NCBI GenBank assembly: GCA_020724545.1
Contig: DYGR01000017.1
Coordinates: forward strand, 1 to 57,093
Source: Candidatus Methanoperedens nitratireducens
GTDB taxonomy: Archaea > Halobacteriota > Methanosarcinia > Methanosarcinales > Methanoperedenaceae
Length of the DNA: 57,093 bases
Direction of reading: 5' to 3'
Shown: positions 25,688-33,092 of the stretch, in pieces
Numbering within the stretch: the first letter of the stretch is position 1
Layout of the letters: each line of letters starts with the position of its first letter
Position numbers and translations under genes: made by a program
The notes under the pieces: model-generated
Database searches by the model: none
What the model was told of the DNA's origin: nothing
Seen by the model: only the letters and a program-made list of their open reading frames with translations

Positions 25688-26958
25688 GTAAGGTATTAAT
25701 GGCGTTTTTGGGGACAAATAATTATCTGCCCTGTAACTATTATATAAATAGTGAAAAGGTTAGTAATGTGAGATTTATTCAGGAAGCAATAGCCTCTTTA
25801 TTCTGTAAGGATTGGACTGAGAATGATAGAATTGTTATTTTCCTAACTGAAGAGGCTAAAAATACAAATTGGGTTAATAATGGTCATAAAGATGGAAAAC
25901 CATTTCAGATAGAAGGACTTGAACAGAGATTAAAATCTTTAGGATTAAAAACTAAAATTATTCATGAAGATATTTCCAGCGGACAAAATGAAGAAGAAAT
26001 ATGGGAGGTTTTTGAGAAAGTTTATGAACAGATAAATGAAAAAGATAAAGTTATATTTGATATTACTCATGCTTTACGTTCTCAACCTGTACTTGCCATA
26101 ATCATATTGAACTATGCAGAGGTATTAAAGAATATCGAGATCAAAGGATTATATTATGGCGCTTTTGAGGTATTAGGTACAATTCGTGAAGTAGAAAAAA
26201 TGAATATCAAAGATCGCAATGTGCCAATCTTTAATTTAACTTCTTTTGTTAGCCTTTTTAATTGGACTAATGCTATAAACAACTTTCTTACTTATGGGGA
26301 TGCTGAAGATATAAGAAGGATTAACCAAGATAAAAAAGAAATAAAAAATGTAAATGATTTAACTATACAGTTAGAAAAATTCACAAAGTCCATTCGGACA
26401 TGTCGTGGGATATCTATGAAAGATTTTGATTTTAAGAAATTGAATGAGTTGATACAAACAAACAAAAATGGTCCAATAAAGCCCCTAAATCCACTGTTAG
26501 ATAAAATATCTAATAAATTTGAAGGTTTTAATAATAATGATATTAAAAATGGTTATGTTGCTGTTGAATGGTGTATTGAACACAATTTAATACAGCAGGG
26601 TTATACTCTGCTTCAAGAGACCATGAAAAGTGAAATTGTCGCTGAATGTTTTGGAAATACAGAAATAACAAATAAAGATAATAGAGAGCTTGTAACAAAC
26701 TCTGTTACAATAATAAGTAGAAAGATTCCTGAAAGCGAGTGGAATGAACTTGCTAAAAGAAATAAAGATCAGGTCAAGAAAATAATAAATTATTTGAATA
26801 TGACAAATGAAGATTTTGTTAAGATATATGACTCTATTACACAATTTAGAAATGATTTAAATCATGGGGGTTTTGTTCAGCCTACTCCTCCAGACACTCT
26901 TAAAAAAAATCTTAAAAAATATTATGAAATGTTAAAAAGAGGTGCTAAAGATGTATAA
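25684..26958 (+). CDS. csx1: Csx1-type CARF-HEPN ribonuclease (TM1812-like)
   Basis: The 424-residue protein has an N-terminal CARF-type Rossmann domain with VLMAFLGTNNYL and the ligand-loop segment IFDITHALRSQPVLAIII (about 120-137). A helical middle follows, then a C-terminal HEPN domain with RNDLNH (R389-x4-H394), the active-site pattern of Csx1/Csm6 ribonucleases. It would bind cyclic oligoadenylate made by Cas10 and cut RNA without sequence specificity. Overlaps with csx20 (ATGA) and cmr4 (8 bases) place it inside the effector operon, so it is made in step with the complex. Confidence 0.87.
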   Translation: MSKVLMAFLGTNNYLPCNYYINSEKVSNVRFIQEAIASLFCKDWTENDRIVIFLTEEAKNTNWVNNGHKDGKPFQIEGLEQRLKSLGLKTKIIHEDISSGQNEEEIWEVFEKVYEQINEKDKVIFDITHALRSQPVLAIIILNYAEVLKNIEIKGLYYGAFEVLGTIREVEKMNIKDRNVPIFNLTSFVSLFNWTNAINNFLTYGDAEDIRRINQDKKEIKNVNDLTIQLEKFTKSIRTCRGISMKDFDFKKLNELIQTNKNGPIKPLNPLLDKISNKFEGFNNNDIKNGYVAVEWCIEHNLIQQGYTLLQETMKSEIVAECFGNTEITNKDNRELVTNSVTIISRKIPESEWNELAKRNKDQVKKIINYLNMTNEDFVKIYDSITQFRNDLNHGGFVQPTPPDTLKKNLKKYYEMLKRGAKDV

Positions 26959-27898
26959 AAAAATCAAACCATTCTTCATGATTGTGGAAACTCCACTTCA
27001 CGCTGGAAGTGGGACAGATTTAGGCACAATTGATATGCCTATTCAAAGGGAGCGACACACTGGATTTCCAAAAATCGAGTCATCGGGATTGAAGGGATGT
27101 ATCAGACAGGCTTTTGAGGGAAAGGGCGAAATTATGGTTAATAATAAAAAAGCAGATGCCCAAGCAGTATCTCTCGCTTTCGGTCCTGAAAATGGCGATG
27201 AACATGCTGGTGCGCTTGGGTTTACAGATGCTCGTTTGCTGTTATTCCCTGTTAAGTCCATGAAAGGCGTGTTTGCTTGGATTACCTGTCCAAAAGCATT
27301 GGAGCGGTTCAGTAAAGACCTCAAACTTGCTGAAATAAGCGGGATTCCTGAAATGCCAAAAACCAACACAGCTCCGAATGGCTGCCAGCTATTTGTCGGA
27401 GATAAAATAGTGCTTGAAGAATATACATTTACGATAACTAAGGATAGTAATAATGAAGAGACATGCACAAAATTTGCTGCTTGGCTATCAACCAATGTTA
27501 TACCTTCTGGAAATGAATATAATTACTGGCGAGACAAAATCAAAAAAGATATTGTAATATTATCAGATGATGATTTCAGGGATTTTGTCAATCTTTCCAC
27601 TGAAGTAACAACGCGCATAAAAATTGACAACAAAACAGGCACAGTTGAACGCGGAGCTTTATTTACAGAAGAATACCTGCCATCTGAGACAATTCTGTAT
27701 TCACTGGCGCTGACAACCCCAGTCTTCAAAGAAAATGGAATGAAGGGAGTGTTCACAAAAATAAACAGCAAAAATGAAGAAGAGCTTGTGATGGACTACT
27801 TTACCAATGGAATGCCTGAGATAATCCAGATTGGCGGCAATGCCACTATCGGAAAAGGTCTGGCTAGAATTAAGGTCTGGGGGGAAATAAATGACTGA
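26951..27898 (+). CDS. cmr4: type III-B CRISPR backbone protein Cmr4 (Cas7 family)
   Basis: ATG 26951 is chosen because AGAGGTG lies seven bases upstream; a GTG nine bases earlier is also open. The 315-residue product has the Cmr4 start (FFMIVETPLHAGSGTDLG, MPIQRERHTGFPKIESSGLKG) and closes with the RAMP loop QIGGNATIGKGLARIKVWG. Cmr4 copies form the filament on crRNA and cut target RNA every six bases with a conserved Asp in the N-terminal loop; an acidic residue is present in the DLGTID stretch. It overlaps csx1 and cmr5. Confidence 0.93.
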   Translation: MYKKIKPFFMIVETPLHAGSGTDLGTIDMPIQRERHTGFPKIESSGLKGCIRQAFEGKGEIMVNNKKADAQAVSLAFGPENGDEHAGALGFTDARLLLFPVKSMKGVFAWITCPKALERFSKDLKLAEISGIPEMPKTNTAPNGCQLFVGDKIVLEEYTFTITKDSNNEETCTKFAAWLSTNVIPSGNEYNYWRDKIKKDIVILSDDDFRDFVNLSTEVTTRIKIDNKTGTVERGALFTEEYLPSETILYSLALTTPVFKENGMKGVFTKINSKNEEELVMDYFTNGMPEIIQIGGNATIGKGLARIKVWGEIND

Positions 27899-28319
27899 TG
27901 ATACAGGCAAAATAAAAGGACTGGAGCAGGGGCGCGCCAAGTTTGCTTATGATTGCGCCATAGCGGGCAGTAATATCGAGAAGAAAAAAGAATATAAATC
28001 TTATGTTAAAAAAATTCCAATGCTTATTAAGACAAATGGACTTGGAGCAACATTTGCATTCATCAAATCAAAAAGCAAAGCAGATACTGGTAAAGCAGGT
28101 TATGCATACAAGTTAATCTACGACCACACCGCACAGTGGCTTCGAGAAGATAAGAAAAATCTGCTGGGCTTAAAACAAAATGATGATCTCGTAGAGAAGA
28201 TAATTTCGCTTAATTCACCTGAATATCGTACTGTGACCAACGAGGTGCTGGCATTCTTTAAATGGCTTAGCCGATTCGCAGATGGAATGATCGAAGGAGA
28301 CGCTGAGAATGAAGAGTAA
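27891..28319 (+). CDS. cmr5: type III-B CRISPR small subunit Cmr5
   Basis: The 142-residue all-helical protein shows the Cmr5 pattern: LEQGRAKFAYDCA near the start, YKSYVKKIPMLIKTNGLGATFAF (residues about 37-60, given in part), AYKLIYDHTAQWL, and EVLAFFKWLSRFADGMIEG at the end. Cmr5 lines the belly of the Cmr complex. It overlaps cmr4 by eight bases and cmr6 by eleven bases. It appears complete. Confidence 0.92.
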   Translation: MTDDTGKIKGLEQGRAKFAYDCAIAGSNIEKKKEYKSYVKKIPMLIKTNGLGATFAFIKSKSKADTGKAGYAYKLIYDHTAQWLREDKKNLLGLKQNDDLVEKIISLNSPEYRTVTNEVLAFFKWLSRFADGMIEGDAENEE

Positions 28320-29286
28320 GGATGTACATTACACTGGACGTAGACGAATAAGACAGACTGATGATAATAGATATGCAGCTTCAAGAGTATATACAGAATC
28401 TATAAACATCCAGTATAAACTTCCAAAAGACACAGCAGGCATCATAAAAAAACCCGAAGATATTGATAATTTTGCACTGCGGTTAAACAAGCCCGCAGTT
28501 TTTATTCCAGGCGATGAAAAATTTGAATTTTTTAAAACGATTAAAAACAAAGTCATATTGAATATTAAACCTGATTTCTCAAAATTAGACATCAAAGCTA
28601 TTGCAGAAAGACATAAAATCAGTATCACTAAGCAAAATTTAGAAACAGACTCCGCAAGATTCAGACCTGTATGGCGCATGATTATTGGGCTTGGGAATGA
28701 ATCTATCTATGAAACCTCAATGACGCTACATCATGTCTATGGAATCCCGTATATTCCAGGAAGCGCAGTTAAAGGAGTTGTCCGTAGTTACATTATAACA
28801 GAATTATTTGGGAAAAACGATAAAGGGGAGATGGATTTAGAAAAAGCGGAAATAAGAGCTTTGAAAACTAAATGGTTTTGTGACATATTTGGTTGTCCTG
28901 AAGATAGCTTCTATAAAAAAAGCATGAAGGGAAAAATTATTTTCTTTGATTCGCTTCCTTCATCTCAACCAAAAATAAAGATCGATGTTATGAATCCACA
29001 TTATGCGCCATATTATTCAGACTCTTCAGGGAATACTCCGCCAGCAGATTATCATAATCCAAACCCAATTCCTTTCCTAACCGTTGAGGATACTGAATTT
29101 GAATTTATCATTGGTGTGAAAGAAATTGACAATATACCTATTCAGGAAGGGAAATTTCTGGGCAAAACCCTATTGTCAGTCGTATTTGAATGGATGGGAA
29201 AAGCTCTGAGTGAGCACGGCATCGGCGCAAAGACAGCAGTTGGATACGGCTATTTAACGAGGAAACAAGGGTTGGAGTTAAGTTAA
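28309..29286 (+). CDS. cmr6: type III-B CRISPR RAMP protein Cmr6
   Basis: The 325-residue RAMP has the Cmr6 core: MIIGLGNESIYETSMTLHH, YGIPYIPGSAVKGVVRSYI (about 145-163), DIFGCPEDSF, IIFFDSLP, DVMNPHYAPYY, and the closing glycine loop GIGAKTAVGYGYL. It sits at the 3' end of the crRNA with Cmr1. It overlaps cmr5 and ends the operon; an unrelated MNT gene follows 41 bases later. No cas6, cas1 or cas2 is attached to the operon. Confidence 0.93.
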   Translation: MKSKDVHYTGRRRIRQTDDNRYAASRVYTESINIQYKLPKDTAGIIKKPEDIDNFALRLNKPAVFIPGDEKFEFFKTIKNKVILNIKPDFSKLDIKAIAERHKISITKQNLETDSARFRPVWRMIIGLGNESIYETSMTLHHVYGIPYIPGSAVKGVVRSYIITELFGKNDKGEMDLEKAEIRALKTKWFCDIFGCPEDSFYKKSMKGKIIFFDSLPSSQPKIKIDVMNPHYAPYYSDSSGNTPPADYHNPNPIPFLTVEDTEFEFIIGVKEIDNIPIQEGKFLGKTLLSVVFEWMGKALSEHGIGAKTAVGYGYLTRKQGLELS

Positions 29287-29327
29287 ATGATTATAACTCA
29301 AAAAACTAAGCTTGCCATATTTAAGTA

Positions 29328-29639
29328 ATGAAAATGCAGAAAGCCCTACAAGAATTCCTAAAAATAGCCAAACAAAAGCACGGCGCTAAAATAGATCAAA
29401 TCATCCTCTTCGGCTCCTACGCAAGGGGAGAAGCCACAGAAGAAAGCGACATAGATGTACTTATCGTAGGCGATGTAACCCTTGACGAGCTTATCGACAT
29501 TTCATTCCCCCTGCTCCTGAAATACGGCGTCTATATTTCTCCGCATGTGATTACAGCCAGGCACCTCAGCTTTCTTGAGAAAGAGGGCTATGGATTCATT
29601 AAGAACGTAAAGAAGGAGGGCAAAGTCATCTATGCCTGA
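29328..29639 (+). CDS. MNT-type minimal nucleotidyltransferase (first copy)
   Basis: The 103-residue protein has the nucleotidyltransferase motif ILFGSYARGEATEESDIDVLIV (GS then DxD, residues about 25-45), and a C-terminal half for partner or nucleotide binding. In MNT-HEPN toxin-antitoxin pairs the MNT protein silences the HEPN RNase by adding AMP units to it. The following HEPN gene overlaps by eight bases. A second MNT follows the HEPN gene, nearly identical over the first 45 residues but different afterwards. Confidence 0.85.
   Translation: MKMQKALQEFLKIAKQKHGAKIDQIILFGSYARGEATEESDIDVLIVGDVTLDELIDISFPLLLKYGVYISPHVITARHLSFLEKEGYGFIKNVKKEGKVIYA
29341..29456 (+). repeat. direct repeat shared by the two MNT genes (other copy 30037-30152)
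   Basis: About 115 bases encoding the N-terminal third of the two flanking MNT proteins are close to 90% identical (offset 696 bases, a multiple of three), whereas the rest of the two genes is unrelated at this level. The sharp boundary suggests duplication plus gene conversion, or a swap of the C-terminal half. Confidence 0.75.
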
Positions 29640-30024
29640 ATACGAGGATTATCTTGTGCGCTCTGAGGAAGCCCTCGCATCAGCGCAGATTCTGCTTGAG
29701 AACGAAAAGTTCAACAGCGCTATAAGTGAGGCATACTACAGCATGTACTACTCTGCCAGGGCTCTATTAAGCTTCAAAGACTTTCATCCCAAAAAGCACA
29801 AAGGCGTGCTGGCGCTTTTAGGACTTGAGTTTGTAAACAAAGGCTACATTGAAGAAATATACGGCAAGATGTTCGCAAAGGACATGCAGATGAGAGAGAA
29901 AGCGGATTATGACGTCTCTTATAGAGCTTCTGAAGAAGAGGCAGAAAGCGTAATAGATGACGCTGATGGATTTCTTAAGAGGATTAAGAAAATAATTGAA
30001 GATTTCAAGGCTGGACTTATATGA
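29632..30024 (+). CDS. HEPN-domain protein (HepT-like toxin candidate)
   Basis: The 130-residue helical protein fits the HEPN family paired with MNT: YLVRSEEALASAQILLENE, then AISEAYYSMYYSARALLSF (residues about 32-50) and a late REKADYDVSYRASEEEAE segment, where the usual RX4-6H site is altered (DYD in place of a clear RxxxxH). HEPN partners are RNases or RNA-binding proteins blocked by their MNT enzyme. It is bracketed by two MNT genes with 8- and 4-base overlaps, so all three are coupled. Confidence 0.82.
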   Translation: MPEYEDYLVRSEEALASAQILLENEKFNSAISEAYYSMYYSARALLSFKDFHPKKHKGVLALLGLEFVNKGYIEEIYGKMFAKDMQMREKADYDVSYRASEEEAESVIDDADGFLKRIKKIIEDFKAGLI

Positions 30025-30344
30025 ACAAAAAACAAAAAGCCCTCCAAGAATTCCTAAAAACAGCCAAACAAAAGCACGGCGCTAAAATAGACCAGATCAT
30101 CCTCTTCGGCTCCTATGCCAGAGGAGAAGCCACAGAAGAAAGTGATATCGACATTCTTGTTATCACCAGCGGGAATAGATTTGAAATGCAGAAAAACCTT
30201 TCCGGGATAGCTGTTGATATATTGCTCAAGACAGGAGAATACATCTCGGCAAAGGCAGTATCAACCAGAGAATACGCTTTCATGGAAAAAATAAAAACAG
30301 GATTTTACCAGAACATAGCTAAAGAGGGTGTAGTAGTTGGATGA
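30021..30344 (+). CDS. MNT-type minimal nucleotidyltransferase (second copy)
   Basis: The 107-residue protein repeats the GSYARGEATEESDIDILVI catalytic stretch of the first copy but has a different C-terminal half (SGNRFEMQKNLSGIAVDILLK onward). The ATG overlaps the HEPN stop (ATGA). Two MNT enzymes around one HEPN protein is an unusual set: one may modify the HEPN protein while the other serves another target, or one may be a replacement antitoxin. The frame is intact. Confidence 0.83.
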   Translation: MNKKQKALQEFLKTAKQKHGAKIDQIILFGSYARGEATEESDIDILVITSGNRFEMQKNLSGIAVDILLKTGEYISAKAVSTREYAFMEKIKTGFYQNIAKEGVVVG

Positions 30345-30350
30345 AGCTGA

Positions 30351-30416
30351 GACGGATGTACACGGACAAATTCAATCTGTGCCAATCCGTGTCATCCGTG
30401 CAATCCGTGTTCCGCT
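30351..30416. repeat. intergenic inverted repeat, ATCCGTGTCATCCGTG type
   Basis: A left arm GACGGATGTACACGGA pairs with TCCGTGTCATCCGT (30386-30399), followed by a further CAATCCGTGTTCCG. It lies between the second MNT gene and a convergent small gene, where a bidirectional terminator would fit. Confidence 0.65.
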
Positions 30417-30422
30417 CCATTC

Positions 30423-30611
30423 TCAGATTTCGTATGCCAGTATTATTTTGTTTTCTAAAAACGTGAAATGTAACGCCTTACCTCCCTGCTTTTCCTTCTG
30501 AACGAAATGGGGTGTACCGTATCGGGCTACCAGTGCCTCCAATACCTTCCTCTCAACTATGATTGCATCTTTTTCTATGTTCGGGGCGTTGATTACTAGG
30601 TATGCTGGCAT
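30423..30611 (-). CDS. hypothetical small protein (62 aa)
   Basis: The 62-residue product starts MPAYLVINAPNIEKDAII, contains a helix VERKVLEALVARYG and strands LHFTFLENKIILAYEI. No membrane helix or cysteine is present and no family is recognised. Its ATG at 30611 is preceded by AAAGGAAGGTGAAAAC, a strong ribosome site. It is divergent from a short ribbon-helix-helix-like gene, and the 100-base gap between them holds a repeated operator-like word, so the two may share control. Confidence 0.55.
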   Translation of the reverse strand: MPAYLVINAPNIEKDAIIVERKVLEALVARYGTPHFVQKEKQGGKALHFTFLENKIILAYEI

Positions 30612-30649
30612 GTTTTCACCTTCCTTTTGTTATTGTAGTATTTGTAATC

Positions 30650-30710
30650 ATTGTAACCGTTATAACGCAATCGTATTTATGGGTTACTTCTCATTATTGT
30701 AACTGTTGTA
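30650..30710. promoter_or_regulatory. paired direct repeats ATTGTAACYGTTRTA in a divergent promoter
   Basis: ATTGTAACCGTTATA (30650-30664) and ATTGTAACTGTTGTA (30696-30710) are 15-base direct repeats with two differences, 46 bases apart, in the short gap between two divergent small genes. A less similar TTATTGTAGTATT lies at about 30629-30642. One of the neighbours looks like a ribbon-helix-helix protein that could bind them. Function is inferred. Confidence 0.5.
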
Positions 30711-30712
30711 TT

Positions 30713-30862
30713 ATGGGCGTTATTTCCACAACGATTAGAGATATAGATGAAGACCTTTACCGCAAATTTAGAAGTGTATGTGTCGAAAAGAACATTAAAA
30801 CCGGAGAAGGTCTTAACGAAGCGATAAAATGCTGGCTGGAGAAACAGGGAAGGTTAAAATAA
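30713..30862 (+). CDS. small ribbon-helix-helix-like (VapB-type) protein (49 aa)
   Basis: ATG 30713 is preferred over the long upstream extension, which would translate promoter sequence. The 49 residues have a strand-helix-helix look: MGVISTTIRDIDEDLYRKFR, then VCVEKNIKTGEGLNEAIKCW. This is the size of short archaeal VapB-like antitoxins or regulators. No toxin gene follows directly; the next gene, 100 bases on, is a PIN protein with its own proposed antitoxin. It may act on the direct repeats just upstream. Confidence 0.6.
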   Translation: MGVISTTIRDIDEDLYRKFRSVCVEKNIKTGEGLNEAIKCWLEKQGRLK

Positions 30863-30962
30863 ATCCGTTTGTGAATTTTCAAATAGCACTGTTCCAACTT
30901 ATTATATTTTTGCTTCAATATCAGATAAGCATTTATATACCTTTGTATAAGATTGTATAACG

Positions 30963-31463
30963 ATGAATAAGCTTGTATTTGATTCAGATGGCATAATCAA
31001 ATTAACTAAAGCTGGTTCTCTTGGAAAAATCGTTGAGAATTTTGAATGTTTTATAACTTATGAGGTTTATGAAGAGACCATCATCAAAGGAAAAGAAGGT
31101 CTTTATGATGATGCTTTTCTTCTCGACAAATTTGTAAATAAGGGTAAATTAAAAATAAAGGGAACTGAAGCCAGCGATTCAGCACAATCTATTTTATCAA
31201 ACAGTAGCGTTGGTCAGGGTGAAAGTTCGACCCTATATTTGTTTTTTAATATCAACGCAAAAGCAATAATCAGCGATGACAGAGTTTTTCTAAATTTATT
31301 GCAGAGAAACAATGTACGATTCATTATTCCGGCTGATTTGATAGTCCGCTTATATGAGTTAAAAATTCTCACAAAAAGGGAATCAATTGAGGCTTTAACG
31401 AAGATCAAATCGTTGACTAATAAAAATAATTACGATAAAGCGATAAAAACACTGGAGGATTGA
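30963..31463 (+). CDS. PIN-domain toxin, DUF3368 family
   Basis: The 166-residue protein is a PIN-domain RNase-like toxin: LVFDSDGIIKLTKAG at the start with the first catalytic Asp, GQGESSTLYLF mid-protein (acidic), and AIISDDRVFLNLLQ with the third Asp pair. This matches DUF3368 proteins, which pair with UPF0175 antitoxins, as here, where the antitoxin gene starts two bases after the stop. It probably cuts RNA when free. A TATA-like TTATATACC lies upstream. It appears intact. Confidence 0.82.
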   Translation: MNKLVFDSDGIIKLTKAGSLGKIVENFECFITYEVYEETIIKGKEGLYDDAFLLDKFVNKGKLKIKGTEASDSAQSILSNSSVGQGESSTLYLFFNINAKAIISDDRVFLNLLQRNNVRFIIPADLIVRLYELKILTKRESIEALTKIKSLTNKNNYDKAIKTLED

Positions 31464-31464
31464 T

Positions 31465-31767
31465 ATGGAAACGACATCTTATCCCCTTCGCATACCCAGG
31501 AATATTATGGAACTGACTCTTCTCAGAGCAAGGGAAGAACACATAGACAGATCAACAGCTCTTCGGCAGCTTCTATACATGGGAGCTCAGGATTACGTTC
31601 TCGACCTGTATAAAAAGGGCAGGATTTCCCTGAGCAGAGCTGCAGAATTGCTTGATGTTGGAACATTTGATATCCTCAGGCTTGCTCAGGAGAAAGGGAT
31701 TCAAGTGGGTGCTACAGATGAGCAGCAGGAAAAGAGCAGAGATACAGCAGCAGAACTTATACTATAA
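31465..31767 (+). CDS. UPF0175-family antitoxin
   Basis: The 100-residue protein has an N-terminal ribbon-helix-helix (YPLRIPRNIMELTLLRAREE, then DRSTALRQLLYMGAQDYVL) followed by the UPF0175 helix-turn-helix KKGRISLSRAAELLDVG. A flexible acidic tail would bind the PIN toxin. The gene follows the DUF3368 PIN gene immediately, in the usual order for this pair, and lies just before the cas1 fragment. Confidence 0.85.
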   Translation: METTSYPLRIPRNIMELTLLRAREEHIDRSTALRQLLYMGAQDYVLDLYKKGRISLSRAAELLDVGTFDILRLAQEKGIQVGATDEQQEKSRDTAAELIL

Positions 31768-31796
31768 TGCCGGACCTTTTAAACCGCGTACACACT

Positions 31797-31810
31797 TCTA
31801 ATATATATAC
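31797..31810 (+). promoter_or_regulatory. TATA box upstream of cas1
   Basis: TCTAATATATATAC is a strong TATA element about 60 bases before the cas1 ATG at 31871. It suggests that the truncated cas1, and any small RNA from the repeats fused to it, may still be transcribed. Confidence 0.45.
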
Positions 31811-31870
31811 TACTACATATCTTACAGCACTTAAAGCAGCGCATGTTTTGCTTATGCGCATGAGGAATCT

Positions 31871-32506
31871 ATGGACCGACTTGTGATCGACGGCTGGGGA
31901 AAATACATCGGAACAGATCATGAGCAGATCGTTGTAAAGGAGCGAAAGGACGGCACGAACACGGTTGTCCACCGCTGCATCCCCCAGGACCTGCGCCAGG
32001 TGGTGATCTCAGGCAGGGGCAGCATAAGCACAGATGCCATCGAGCTTCTGGCCGAGCACGGCGTGGATGTGGTGCTGGTAGACTGGCGCGGTCAGGTCAC
32101 AGCCTATATTTCTCCGCCCCAGATGAGTACTGTTAATACAAGGAGGGAGCAGTACCGAGCTTTTGATACTCCTGCCGGTGCTGTGCTTGCAAAGGAGTTC
32201 ATCAATGCAAAGCTGCATAACATGTCCGCTGCCCTGGGAACCCTTGCCAAATCCAGAAAGGATACCTTCCCGGAATCCGCAGAGCCCCTGAAAAATGCAA
32301 GATATGCTGTTAATACCTGGATAGAGAGACTCCAGGGACTGGATATCAGGAGCAAGACATGCAGCGACATAAGAGAGACTGTCATGGGATTTGAGGGCAG
32401 CGCCTCGGCCTCATACTGGCGGTCGATTTTAGGGATAATCCCTGCTGAGTTCGAGTTCAAGGAACGCAGCGGGAGATATGTTTCAGAGCAAATCCTTATA
32501 AAATGA
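31871..32506 (+). pseudogene. cas1: Cas1 integrase, truncated at a CRISPR repeat
   Basis: Residues 1-85 form the Cas1 beta domain (LVIDGWGKYIG, DLRQVVISGRGSIS, AIELLAEHGVDVVLVDW, ISPPQMSTVNTRREQY). The helical domain follows (AKEFINAKLHNMSAALG) up to GFEGSASASYWRSILG, which holds the first catalytic Glu (E175). Family members then run on past RYATDPVNA-like sequence with the catalytic His and Asp. Here SGRY is followed directly by a CRISPR repeat, which supplies the last codons and the TGA stop. The protein is 211 residues instead of about 320 and lacks two of three metal ligands. No cas2 is present. Confidence 0.9.
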
Positions 32507-32591
32507 GGATTGAAAGGCGCCTCTGCTTTCAGCGTGTTGATTGTCTCTTCTGATGTTTCAGAGCAAGTCCTTATAAAATGAGGATTGAAAG
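32480..32591 (+). CRISPR. two-repeat CRISPR remnant fused to cas1
   Basis: Two 37-base repeats (32480-32516 and 32555-32591) differ by one base (GCAAATCC against GCAAGTCC). They start GTTTCAGAGCAA, have a central TCCTTATAAAATGAGGA with partial dyad symmetry, and end ATTGAAAG, the usual 3' end of archaeal type I/III repeats. One 38-base spacer lies between them. No third repeat follows at the expected distance. The first repeat is also the 3' end of the cut cas1. The leader is missing. Confidence 0.87.
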
Positions 32592-32642
32592 CTGTGAGAG
32601 CTGCAGTCCGGTTCTTGTTGCGCATCCTGGCAAGTCTCTGAG

Positions 32643-33017
32643 TCAGGCGATTATATCTTGATTCAACTGCTGTGATCTGGGCCTTAGTGTCAAGCGCACT
32701 TGAGCTGTGCAAAACTTGAGCACAATAGTGCTTTTGCCGTGCAGAATATCTGATGGGATTTCGATATGGATTCTGTTCTTGTGAAAATGCCGTCCGGTCT
32801 GTTTAAAATCCAGCTTGAGCAGTAAAGGAACCAGAACTGACCTGTCGGCTACAAGGTCAAGATCAATACTTTTCGCCATTCCTCTTGTGTATAGTTCGAC
32901 TGCTGACAGAACGTCGGGATCAAGGGGTGAGCGCAAGCTCCCGATTTTAATCGTGGAGTAAGCGAACCCCCTGGAAGAGCAGCTATAGAAAGCATAACAA
33001 GAATGGCGGCTGAACAA
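32643..33017 (-). CDS. hypothetical ORF, possible gene remnant (up to 124 aa)
   Basis: A frame opens at TTG 33017 and encodes protein-like segments such as SPLDPDVLSAVELYTRGMAK and RIHIEIPSDILHGKSTIVLKF, but the first 20 residues are rich in Cys and Phe and look random, and no ribosome site is visible. It may be a remnant of a gene cut when the CRISPR array was deleted. No family is recognised. The stretch 32592-32642 holds a possible last spacer and nothing else I can name. Confidence 0.3.
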   Translation of the reverse strand: MFSRHSCYAFYSCSSRGFAYSTIKIGSLRSPLDPDVLSAVELYTRGMAKSIDLDLVADRSVLVPLLLKLDFKQTGRHFHKNRIHIEIPSDILHGKSTIVLKFCTAQVRLTLRPRSQQLNQDIIA

Positions 33018-33092
33018 AAAAGCTACAATTAGCTATATCTTTACAAGGAACGTAAAGTATTTATTATATCCACTAATAGAGGATGAAAATCA

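Noticed and set aside
32104-32712. Long minus-strand frame across cas1 and the CRISPR repeats
   Set aside because: It is the antisense of the clear Cas1 coding region and repeats the translated CRISPR repeat; composition is not that of a real protein.
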